NCBI GenBank assembly: GCA_902491415.1
Contig: CABUHP010000131.1
Coordinates: 1-5,330, forward strand
DNA: 5,330 bases
Origin: an uncultured Collinsella sp.
Lineage (GTDB): Bacteria; Actinomycetota; Coriobacteriia; Coriobacteriales; Coriobacteriaceae
Direction of reading: 5' to 3'
In this document: piece by piece, positions 1 through 4,971 of the stretch
How the letters are laid out: every line of letters begins with the position of its first letter
Position numbering within the stretch: position 1 is the stretch's first letter
Notes under the pieces: generated by a model
Told to the model about the DNA's origin: nothing
Databases searched by the model: none
The model's input: only the letters and a program-made list of their open reading frames with translations
Translations under genes and position numbers: made by a program

Positions 1-24
1 GCCCGGCCAGGTCCGATGGGACGG

Positions 25-852
25 CTACCGAGCCGCCAAGATGGCGTCGATGAGCGTCAGTACGCCCCCGTCGTTGTTGCTCGGAATGCGCCATTTGGCA
101 TGCGCGTTCATGTGCTCCTCGGCATTGTCCACGATAAAGCTGTGACCGACGCGCTCCAGCATGGGGATGTCGTTGTACGTATCGCCCACGGCGGCGGCGT
201 CGGCGATATCGATGCCCAGGTGTTCGCACAGGTGCGCGACGCCGGCGCCCTTGTCGACGCCCAGGTTCATAAAGTCGATCCACTCGCGCCCAGCGTTGGT
301 GACGTAGAGCTTGTCCGAGAACTCGGGGCTATAGGTCTCGCGGAAAGCGGGCTCGGCGTCGTAGCCGGGGAAGAAGACCGAAATCTTGTTGGACTCGAAA
401 TCAATGCCCTCAAAGCTGTCGACGTAGTTGATTGTGTTGTAGTAGACGCTGATCTCGTCGTGGTATTGATGGTCGCGGGCAAGCACGTAGAACTCGTCGA
501 AGCAGCACAGGACGGGGACAGCGCGAGGATCCTCCGAGGCACGGCTCAAGACCTGCTGATACAGCTCCACGTCAATATTGCTCTTATAGATATAGCTGCC
601 GCGATAGATCACGCAAGCTCCGTTGTCGGGACAAAAGGCGAGACGGTTCTTGATGCCCTCGAACATCTCCTCGAGCTTGGGGGCGGGACGTCCGCTGGCG
701 GGGCAGAATACGATGCCGGCGTCGGCGAGCTTGTCCAGGCGCTCATCAAGACCCTGGGGCAGCACACGCTCGTCGGTCAGCAGCGTCTTGTCCATATCGA
801 CGGCGAGAATCTTAATGTTGCCGATGTTGGCGTCCGATTCGTAAGTTTGCAT
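25..852 (-). CDS. Cof-type HAD superfamily phosphatase
   Basis: Predicted cytosolic, Mg-dependent phosphatase of the haloacid dehalogenase superfamily, Cof (class IIB) branch, 275 aa, a normal length for that branch. Motif I is VDMDKTLL, with nucleophile Asp19 and acid/base Asp21. Motif II is the serine in CPASGRP (Ser53). Motif III is Lys201 in VDKGAGV, and motif IV is GDTYNDIPML (Asp224, Asp228). The stretch between motifs II and III (about residues 85-190) fits the Cof-type cap domain that sets substrate choice. Family members act on sugar phosphates, PLP or flavin intermediates, and the substrate cannot be read from sequence. Motif I has Lys where DxDGT is usual. The ATG at 852 is preceded on the minus strand by GAAAGG (862-867) at 9 nt, which supports this start. 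The gene is divergent from argG and appears monocistronic from its left-hand promoter region. The family call is firm; the specific function is unknown. Confidence 0.93.
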   Translation of the reverse strand: MQTYESDANIGNIKILAVDMDKTLLTDERVLPQGLDERLDKLADAGIVFCPASGRPAPKLEEMFEGIKNRLAFCPDNGACVIYRGSYIYKSNIDVELYQQVLSRASEDPRAVPVLCCFDEFYVLARDHQYHDEISVYYNTINYVDSFEGIDFESNKISVFFPGYDAEPAFRETYSPEFSDKLYVTNAGREWIDFMNLGVDKGAGVAHLCEHLGIDIADAAAVGDTYNDIPMLERVGHSFIVDNAEEHMNAHAKWRIPSNNDGGVLTLIDAILAAR

Positions 853-861
853 AAAAATGCG

Positions 862-867
862 CCTTTC
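862..867 (-). promoter_or_regulatory. Ribosome binding site of the HAD phosphatase
   Basis: Read on the minus strand this is GAAAGG, 9 nt before the ATG at 852. It has the same form as the site before ndk. A TATAAC-like -10 (888-893, minus strand) lies just upstream, but I find no convincing -35 partner, so the promoter itself is left uncalled. Confidence 0.6.
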
Positions 868-995
868 GTTTCGAGATTGTTTCAGACGTTATAACCATCA
901 ACTAGTAGTCGAGCGTATTTTCGCAGGAATGGTGCGTATTTGCACCACGCTTCACAAAGTAATGAAAAAACTTTTCAGAAATTTGAATTTGTCGC

Positions 996-1023
996 TTGTG
1001 CTGCGGGCACTTTAGCGTAATAT
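996..1023 (+). promoter_or_regulatory. Putative promoter of the argG leader transcript
   Basis: TAATAT at 1018-1023 is a close match to the sigma-70-type -10 box. TTGTGC at 996-1001 is a fair -35, with a 16-nt spacer. Transcription would start near 1030, leaving about 97 nt before the leader ATG at 1127. GTGC/GCAC (998-1001 and 1007-1010) is nested inside GTCGCT/AGCGAC (991-996 and 1024-1029). The promoter is thus embedded in inverted repeats that could form an operator. A weaker alternative -10, TACGAT at 1082-1087, lacks a good -35. Confidence 0.5.
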
Positions 1024-1113
1024 AGCGACCATCGAAAACGGAGACGGAAAAACAACCGCTTACCGAGTAAAAGGTACCGTTTACGATATTTGAATTGCGC
1101 CCGGCGATACGTG

Positions 1114-1120
1114 AAAGGAG
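1114..1120 (+). promoter_or_regulatory. Strong ribosome binding site of the Arg leader peptide
   Basis: AAAGGAG, 6 nt before the ATG at 1127, is the best Shine-Dalgarno match in the window. Its presence in front of a 24-codon ORF is the main reason to treat that ORF as translated. Confidence 0.7.
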
Positions 1121-1126
1121 AGGCAG

Positions 1127-1201
1127 ATGCAGTTCGTAAAGATCATCACCACTGCAGACAATGCCATCCGACGCCAGCGCGCAATTTCCCGACGACGATA
1201 A
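1127..1201 (+). CDS. Putative arginine leader (attenuator) peptide, 24 aa
   Basis: Short ORF of 24 codons starting MQFVKIITTADNA and ending IRRQRAISRRR then TAA. Six of the last ten residues are Arg (codons 15, 16, 18, 22, 23, 24), with three consecutive CGA codons directly before the stop. Four of the six Arg codons are CGA, whereas all 12 Arg codons of argG are CGC or CGT, so the leader is enriched in a codon its target gene avoids. It has a strong ribosome site and sits about 200 nt upstream of argG, with an intrinsic terminator between. This is the classic layout of ribosome-mediated attenuation (trp, his and leu leaders), here pointed at arginine. The peptide itself probably has no function. 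Inference: stalling at Arg codons when charged tRNA-Arg is scarce allows read-through into argG. I know of no described leader with this sequence. Confidence 0.72.
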   Translation: MQFVKIITTADNAIRRQRAISRRR

Positions 1202-1278
1202 CAATCGTCTCTGTCCGCATGGGGCGAATTGCCTCAACAGAGTCATTTTGAGGTCGTTGGGTTTTAGCACGACATTGC
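1188..1278 (+). promoter_or_regulatory. Mutually exclusive attenuator pairings (regions 1, 2, 3)
   Basis: Region 1 (1188-1196, CCCGACGAC) overlaps the CGA run of the leader. It pairs with region 2 (1253-1261, GTCGTTGGG) over 9 bp with one G-U. Region 2 (GTCGT, 1253-1257) also pairs with ACGAC (1269-1273), which is the heart of the terminator's 5' arm (region 3). A ribosome stalled on the CGA codons would mask region 1 and free region 2 to pair with region 3, which is antitermination. Ribosome release would let 1:2 form and leave region 3 to the terminator. Smaller stems lie between: GACGAT/ATCGTC (1194-1199, 1204-1209), CTCTGT/ACAGAG (1209-1214, 1237-1242) and CCTCAA/TTGAGG (1232-1237, 1248-1253). 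The last two exclude each other. The pairings are read by eye and energies were not computed. Confidence 0.5.
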
Positions 1279-1312
1279 TGCATGTTTCTAGGGCATGTAT
1301 GTGCTGATTTTT
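1264..1312 (+). terminator. Intrinsic terminator in the argG leader (attenuator)
   Basis: The outer stem AGCAC (1266-1270) pairs with GTGCT (1301-1305), extended outward by U-G and U-A pairs. It continues inward with ACAT (1272-1275) against ATGT (1295-1298) and GC (1277-1278) against GC (1293-1294), with single-base bulges at 1276 and 1299. TTTTT follows immediately at 1308-1312. It lies between the leader ORF and argG on the same strand, with no other gene for it to end, so an attenuating role fits best. The stem is imperfect and moderate in GC, as suits a conditional terminator. Confidence 0.6.
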
Positions 1313-1393
1313 GCTATTTAACCTGATATTGCACGGTATATGACCTTGAAATGACTTGCAACTGACCGATGTTCTAACTAGCTACCAAGGGCG

Positions 1394-1400
1394 AAAGGAA
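1394..1400 (+). promoter_or_regulatory. Ribosome binding site deciding the argG start
   Basis: AAAGGAA lies 6 nt before the ATG at 1407. The longer in-frame option, a TTG at 1356, would place this site inside the coding sequence and add 17 residues not expected in ArgG, so ATG 1407 is chosen. Confidence 0.75.
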
Positions 1401-1406
1401 ACAGCC

Positions 1407-2633
1407 ATGAGCAAGGAAAAAGTCGTTCTCGCATATTCCGGTGGTCTTGATACATCCGTATGTGTCAAGTGGCTCCAGGACGAGAAGAATCTCGATGTCG
1501 TTTGCGTCTGCGGCAACGTGGGCCAGGAAGAGACCGGACTGGATGCCAAGAAGCAGAAGGCGCTCGACCTGGGCGTTCTCGATTGCCAGGTGCTCGACCT
1601 GCGCGACGAGTTCTCCGATGAGTTCCTGACCAAAGCCATCGCAGCAAACTCCATGTACGAGAACAAGTATCCGCTGCTCTCCGCCCTGTCTCGCCCGCTG
1701 CTTGCCAAGAAGCTTGTTGAGGTCGCCCACGAGTTTGGCGCGACCTACGTCGCCCACGGCTGCACCGGCAAGGGTAACGACCAGGTTCGTTTTGAGGCTG
1801 CCGTCAAGGCCCTCGACCCTGAGCTCAAGGTTATCGCCCCGGTGCGCGAGTGGGATCTGAAGTGCCGTCCCGACGAGGTCGCCTATGCCCACGCCCACAA
1901 CGTGCCGGTTCCCGAGGGTGCCAACGATAACCCCTACTCCATCGACGACAACCTGTGGGGTCGCGCCATCGAGTGCGGTCACCTGGAGGACCCTTGGAAT
2001 GAGCCGCTCGATGACGCTTGGGTTATGACCAAGAACCCCGAGGACACGCCTGACGCCCCGACCTATACCGAGATCGAGTTTGAGGCCGGCAAGCCTGTCG
2101 CCGTCGACGGCAAGAAGATGAAGCTCTCCGAGATCGTCATCGCCCTCAACAAGATTTCGGGCGACAACGGCTTTGGCCGTCTTGACCTGGTCGAGGATCG
2201 TCTGGTGGGCCTCAAGAGCCGCGAGTGCTATGAGGTTCCCGGCGCCCTGACGCTCATCACCGCCCACAAGGCGCTCGAGGACATCTGCGTCGAGGGCGAC
2301 CTGCTCAAGACCAAGATCAAGCTCGAGCAGGATTGGGCCACCGCCGTGTACAACGGCCAGTGGTACAGCCCGCTCAAAAACGCGCTCGATGCCTTTATGG
2401 CCGACACGCAAAAGTTCGTGACCGGCACTGTCCGTCTGAAGTTCTTTAAGGGCAACTGCCATGTCGTCGGCCGCAAGAGTCCCTTCAGCCTCTACGACTA
2501 CGGCCTGGCTACCTACGACCGCGACACCACGTTTGACGAGAAGGCCAGCGCCGGCTTTATCGAGATCGATACGCTGTCGCTCAAGACGTGGGCAAAGGTC
2601 CAGGGCCCCAGCTCTGCTGCCGCCCAGGCCTAG
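1407..2633 (+). CDS. argG: Argininosuccinate synthase
   Basis: Cytosolic enzyme of the penultimate step of arginine biosynthesis: citrulline + aspartate + ATP give argininosuccinate + AMP + PPi. From ATG 1407 it is 408 aa, the usual length. The N-terminal PP-loop nucleotide-binding motif AYSGGLDTS is at residues 9-17. YENKYPLLSALSRP (84-97) and AHGCTGKGNDQVRFE (116-130) match the conserved ATP/citrulline/aspartate-binding segments. YSIDDNLWGRAIE is a further family hallmark. The C-terminal half carries the multimerisation region and ends in an Ala-rich tail. The gene is complete, with no frameshift or missing key residue seen. It is preceded by an apparent Arg-codon leader and terminator, so transcription is probably attenuated by arginine supply. 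The next gene of the pathway, argH, follows on the same strand after a 522-nt gap containing a hairpin and a small ORF. Confidence 0.98.
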   Translation: MSKEKVVLAYSGGLDTSVCVKWLQDEKNLDVVCVCGNVGQEETGLDAKKQKALDLGVLDCQVLDLRDEFSDEFLTKAIAANSMYENKYPLLSALSRPLLAKKLVEVAHEFGATYVAHGCTGKGNDQVRFEAAVKALDPELKVIAPVREWDLKCRPDEVAYAHAHNVPVPEGANDNPYSIDDNLWGRAIECGHLEDPWNEPLDDAWVMTKNPEDTPDAPTYTEIEFEAGKPVAVDGKKMKLSEIVIALNKISGDNGFGRLDLVEDRLVGLKSRECYEVPGALTLITAHKALEDICVEGDLLKTKIKLEQDWATAVYNGQWYSPLKNALDAFMADTQKFVTGTVRLKFFKGNCHVVGRKSPFSLYDYGLATYDRDTTFDEKASAGFIEIDTLSLKTWAKVQGPSSAAAQA

Positions 2634-2786
2634 CGCCTCCTTCCCTTGGTATCCGCGCGGCCCATCCGCGTGATACATAACGGGCGCACGGGGTCCCTAC
2701 CTTTCGTTATGCTTGCTGACACTTCTTAACATCGGTGGCCCCTACGTTCCGCCCGCATATATGATGCCGCAACTGTGGCTGAGTCC

Positions 2787-2816
2787 GAGCCCCGCCGGGG
2801 TTGTCCGGCGGGGCTC
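2787..2816 (+). terminator. Strong GC-rich hairpin, likely argG terminator
   Basis: A perfect 12-bp inverted repeat, GAGCCCCGCCGG (2787-2798) against CCGGCGGGGCTC (2805-2816), with a 6-nt loop. It is followed by the pyrimidine-rich CTTCTAT rather than a clean T run. It lies about 150 nt downstream of the argG stop and 50 nt upstream of a small ORF. Most likely it ends the argG transcript, perhaps partially, so argH may be fed by read-through or by its own promoter. The poor T tract makes efficiency uncertain, and a role as an mRNA-stabilising hairpin is possible. Confidence 0.65.
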
Positions 2817-2852
2817 CTTCTATCAATTTGGCGGCTCTGCGCCTATATATAT

Positions 2853-2858
2853 GAGGAG
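2853..2858 (+). promoter_or_regulatory. Ribosome binding site of the 56-aa small ORF
   Basis: GAGGAG, 8 nt before the ATG at 2867, is a strong Shine-Dalgarno match. A TATATAT stretch (2844-2850) directly precedes it. It is too close to serve as a -10 with a normal leader and has no -35 at the right distance. Confidence 0.55.
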
Positions 2859-2866
2859 TATCCATT

Positions 2867-3037
2867 ATGTTCAATGCTATCGCGCATGCTTTACTTGCCC
2901 TCGCGCCCGAGTTCGATGCTGCAAGGGTCGAGGACGTCCCTATGAGCCTGAAGGCCTGGATCGATGGTTCGCAGGGCAACATCCGGAGGGAGACGTTGGG
3001 CGCCAAGTGCATGGCGCGTCACTTCTTTGCAAATTAG
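2867..3037 (+). CDS. Small ORF, 56-aa hypothetical protein between argG and argH
   Basis: I do not recognise this protein. It starts MFNAIAHALLALAPEF, continues through DVPMSLKAWIDG and GNIRRETLGAK, and ends MARHFFAN. The N-terminal 20 residues could form an amphipathic helix. There is no signal peptide, no membrane span long enough to be convincing, and no metal-binding Cys/His cluster (one Cys only). Support for translation is a well-placed GAGGAG ribosome site, an ATG start and mostly GC-ending codons like its neighbours. It sits after the GC-rich hairpin and 118 nt before argH on the same strand, so it could be co-transcribed with argH. It lacks a run of Arg codons, so it does not look like a second arginine leader. 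It could be a small conserved protein, a remnant of a larger gene, or chance. Confidence 0.5.
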   Translation: MFNAIAHALLALAPEFDAARVEDVPMSLKAWIDGSQGNIRRETLGAKCMARHFFAN

Positions 3038-3140
3038 CTACATGGCTCCGCACACGGTGGGGAATGTGTAAAACTAGCGGTTGAAAAATCGCTTTAGCGA
3101 TATGGCGCATTGCTTTGGGCGCTTGTTTTGGTATTTGGAG

Positions 3141-3147
3141 AAAGGGG
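3141..3147 (+). promoter_or_regulatory. Ribosome binding site deciding the argH start
   Basis: AAAGGGG (with GGAG just before it at 3137-3140) ends 8 nt upstream of ATG 3156. The in-frame TTG at 3081 would add 25 residues (including FWYLEKGDGS) not typical of ArgH, so ATG 3156, giving MALWGGRFEAG, is chosen. Confidence 0.75.
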
Positions 3148-3155
3148 ACGGTTCC

Positions 3156-4586
3156 ATGGCTCTTTGGGGCGGTCGTTTTGAGGCAGGTGTGGCCGAGGTC
3201 ACGCAGGAGTTTGGCGCGTCGCTGCCGGTCGACAAACATCTCTATAAGCAGGATATCGCCGGCTCTAAGGCGCATGCCAAAATGCTGGCGGCCCAGGGCA
3301 TCATCAGTGCCGAGGACGTGCAGGCGATTGCCAAGGGCCTGACCGAAATCGAACAGGATATCGATGCCGGCAACTTCACCTTCGACATCAACGACGAAGA
3401 CATTCATATGTCCATCGAGAGCGAGCTGACGCGTCGCATCGGCGAGGCCGGTAAGCGCTTGCATACCGGACGTTCGCGCAACGACCAGGTGGCGACCGAC
3501 ACACGCCTGGGCGTCAAGGCGCTGGCCAAGGAGCTTATGGAGGCCAATCTTGAGCTGCGCCATGTGCTGGTGGATGCGGCCAAGAAGTACGACAAGGTAA
3601 TTCTGCCGGGCTACACGCACATGCAGCACGCTCAGCCCGTGCTGCTGTCGCATCATCTGCTGGCGTATTCCTGGATGTTCGCGCGCGACTTTACACGCCT
3701 GAAGGCAGCCTTTGATGCCGCCGACAACTGCCCGCTGGGTGCTGCCGCGCTTGCCGGCACGAGCTATCCGCTCGATCGTCAGATGACGGCTGCCGAACTT
3801 GGCTTTGCGGGCGTGATTCCCAACTCGCTCGATGCGGTTTCCGACCGCGATTTCCTGCTCGATCTGCATTACGCCGGCTCCGTCATGGCCATGCACCTGT
3901 CGCGTCTTTCCGAGGAGATCGTGCTGTGGTCGAGCTCCGAATTTGGCTTTATCACGCTTTCCGACTCGTACTCCACCGGCTCGTCCATCATGCCGCAGAA
4001 GAAGAATCCCGACTTTGCCGAGCTTATCCGCGGCAAGAGCGGCCGTGTGTATGGCAACCTGGTGCAGCTGCTCGTGACCATGAAGGGCCTGCCGCTTGCT
4101 TATAACAAGGACTTGCAGGAGGACAAGGAGGGCGCGCTCGATACCGCCCATACGCTCATGCAGTGCCTGTCGGTTATGGCCGGTATGATTTCGACTTGGA
4201 CCGTCAACGAGGATGCCATGGCGCGCGAGTGCGGCGTGGGGCACCTTGCCGCCACCGATGTTGCCGATTACCTGGCTAAGCGTGGCCTGCCGTTCCGCGA
4301 GGCACATGCCGTGGTGGGCCATCTGGTCCTGATGTGTGAGAAGCGTGGCTGCAATCTTGAGGACCTGCCGTTTGAGGTGTTCCAGGAGGCAAGCCCGCTC
4401 TTTGAACGCGATATTACCGAGGCGCTCGACATCCCCTCAATTGTCGCCGCGCGTACGACCGAGGGCGGTACCGCCCCTGCCGCCGTTGCCGTGCAGCTGC
4501 AGCGCGCCGAGGCGCAGCTCGTGGTCGACGAAGGTGTGTTTGGATCGCTAACCAAGGTCGTCGAGATGGGTCACGGGGCAAAGTAG
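3156..4586 (+). CDS. argH: Argininosuccinate lyase
   Basis: Cytosolic homotetrameric enzyme of the last step of arginine biosynthesis, splitting argininosuccinate into arginine and fumarate. It belongs to the fumarase/aspartase superfamily. From ATG 3156 it is 476 aa, close to the usual 455-475. The N-terminal MALWGGRF is a typical ArgH start. TGRSRNDQ (104-111) and GYTHMQHAQP (152-161, with the conserved His155) are active-site segments contributed by different subunits. The superfamily signature GSSIMPQKKNPD (275-286) supplies the flexible-loop catalytic serine and substrate-binding Lys/Asn. The C-terminal domain is intact. Codon use resembles argG. The gene follows the small ORF at 118 nt and ends before an intrinsic terminator, so a unit of small ORF plus argH is plausible. 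No promoter of good quality was found directly upstream. The call is secure. Confidence 0.98.
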   Translation: MALWGGRFEAGVAEVTQEFGASLPVDKHLYKQDIAGSKAHAKMLAAQGIISAEDVQAIAKGLTEIEQDIDAGNFTFDINDEDIHMSIESELTRRIGEAGKRLHTGRSRNDQVATDTRLGVKALAKELMEANLELRHVLVDAAKKYDKVILPGYTHMQHAQPVLLSHHLLAYSWMFARDFTRLKAAFDAADNCPLGAAALAGTSYPLDRQMTAAELGFAGVIPNSLDAVSDRDFLLDLHYAGSVMAMHLSRLSEEIVLWSSSEFGFITLSDSYSTGSSIMPQKKNPDFAELIRGKSGRVYGNLVQLLVTMKGLPLAYNKDLQEDKEGALDTAHTLMQCLSVMAGMISTWTVNEDAMARECGVGHLAATDVADYLAKRGLPFREAHAVVGHLVLMCEKRGCNLEDLPFEVFQEASPLFERDITEALDIPSIVAARTTEGGTAPAAVAVQLQRAEAQLVVDEGVFGSLTKVVEMGHGAK

Positions 4587-4636
4587 AGGTTTGGCTGAAG
4601 ACGTATTGTCCATTTATTGATAAATCGTTTTCCCTT

Positions 4637-4670
4637 TACGGGCGCCTGCTGATGTGGGAGCCCGTATTTT
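4637..4670 (+). terminator. Intrinsic terminator of argH
   Basis: The stem TACGGGC (4637-4643) pairs with GCCCGTA (4660-4666), followed directly by TTTT (4667-4670). The 16-nt loop can add a short inner CCT/GGG stem. It lies 50 nt after the argH stop, which is a good position for ending the argH transcript and separating it from ndk. Confidence 0.8.
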
Positions 4671-4744
4671 GTTGCTATGGGGGAGGGGCTTGTCGAGAAC
4701 TTCTGTAGGACCTTTGGGCAGGTTGTGAAGGGGTTACGTTCGCG

Positions 4745-4793
4745 GGCGGCAACCGACCGCCTGCTCTGTTCGATGCGGTTGATGGGCGGTCGG
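4745..4793 (+). repeat. Competing inverted repeats upstream of ndk
   Basis: CCGACCGCC (4753-4761) pairs perfectly with GGCGGTCGG (4785-4793) over 9 bp with a 23-nt loop. The same 5' arm can instead pair through CCGCC (4757-4761) with GGCGG (4745-4749), so the two hairpins exclude each other. No T run follows, so this is not a plain terminator. Function is unknown; a regulatory RNA structure or protein-binding site is possible. Confidence 0.4.
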
Positions 4794-4832
4794 ATGGTAC
4801 TCTAATCGGGCTTCGAAACAGAAGTGACACAT

Positions 4833-4883
4833 ATGGAGCGCTTTAATAAATTGCAGCGTTTCAATAAACAGCTTTTTGTTTAA
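4833..4883 (+). CDS. Possible 16-codon micro-ORF upstream of ndk
   Basis: ATG to TAA encodes MERFNKLQRFNKQLFV, with an internal RFNK repeat from the tandem DNA repeat. The ribosome site is weak (AGAAGTG about 6 nt upstream), no promoter was found for it, and its stop overlaps the ndk -35 region. It may be translated as a leader or may be chance. I give it only as a candidate. Confidence 0.15.
   Translation: MERFNKLQRFNKQLFV
4838..4873 (+). repeat. Imperfect tandem 18-nt repeat
   Basis: Two abutting 18-nt units (4838-4855 and 4856-4873) match at 13 of 18 positions, sharing the core GCG-N4-AATAAA. In the reading frame starting at 4833 both encode RFNK. They lie just upstream of the ndk promoter. 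Confidence 0.5.
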
Positions 4884-4907
4884 CTGCAGCTAAAACTCTG
4901 TTACGAT
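4879..4907 (+). promoter_or_regulatory. Putative ndk promoter (extended -10)
   Basis: TGTTACGAT at 4899-4907 is an extended -10 (TGn before TACGAT). TTTAAC at 4879-4884 is a weak -35 at a 17-nt spacing. The start would fall near 4914, giving a 5' untranslated region of about 58 nt before the ndk ATG. Confidence 0.5.
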
Positions 4908-4957
4908 GCAGTCCAGGCGGGTGCCGGAATGGGACTTGGGCACGCGCGAACCTACTT

Positions 4958-4963
4958 GAAAGG
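4958..4963 (+). promoter_or_regulatory. Ribosome binding site of ndk
   Basis: GAAAGG, 8 nt before ATG 4972, supports that start. It has the same form as the site of the HAD phosphatase. Confidence 0.7.
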
Positions 4964-4971
4964 CTACTTTT

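Larger units (their letters stand above)
853..1406. other. Divergent intergenic region with arg leader
   Basis: This is a 554-base gap between the minus-strand phosphatase and argG. The left part (853-990) is AT-richer and holds only the phosphatase ribosome site and possible promoter. The right part (about 991-1312) contains a plus-strand promoter, leader ORF and terminator, which are listed separately. The last part (1313-1406) is the argG 5' untranslated stretch. No E. coli-type ARG box (TGAAT/ATTCA palindrome) is evident, although TTCA-N6-TGAA at 974-987 is a weak palindrome upstream of the promoter. Confidence 0.7.
4587..4971 (+). other. argH-ndk intergenic region
   Basis: This 385-base gap starts with the argH terminator. 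The central part (4671-4830) contains no recognisable gene but has competing inverted repeats. The right part holds a 16-codon micro-ORF on a tandem repeat, the ndk promoter and its 5' untranslated region. I see no tRNA, insertion sequence or CRISPR unit here. Confidence 0.6.

Noticed and set aside
16..894. Plus-strand 292-codon open frame.
   Set aside because: It is a shadow of the HAD phosphatase on the opposite strand, whose catalytic motifs are all clear.
902..1270. Minus-strand 122-codon open frame in the argG upstream region.
   Set aside because: It starts at a GTG with no ribosome site, resembles no known protein, and runs antisense to the better supported leader ORF and terminator.
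1311..1342. Possible second argG promoter (TTGCTA with GGTATA or TATATG).
   Set aside because: Spacings of 18-20 nt and poor -10 matches make it too weak to call, though it would bypass the attenuator if real.
1356..1406. Upstream TTG start for argG.
   Set aside because: It would add 17 residues not expected in ArgG and would engulf the AAAGGAA site that serves ATG 1407.
2650..2675. Hairpin TATC-CGCG with CGCG-T-GATA just after argG.
   Set aside because: It is short, bulged and not followed by T residues. The 12-bp hairpin at 2787-2816 is a far better terminator candidate.
3084..3101. Palindrome ATCGCT-TT-AGCGAT, which read on the minus strand is followed by TTTTT like a terminator.
   Set aside because: The loop is only 2-4 nt and the stem 5-6 bp, and no minus-strand gene lies upstream of it to terminate.
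3081..3155. Upstream TTG start for argH.
   Set aside because: It has no ribosome site, while ATG 3156 has AAAGGGG at good spacing and gives the typical MALWGGRF N-terminus.
2940..4322. Minus-strand 460-codon open frame opposite argH.
   Set aside because: It is an antisense shadow of a secure argH gene, typical of GC-rich codon bias.
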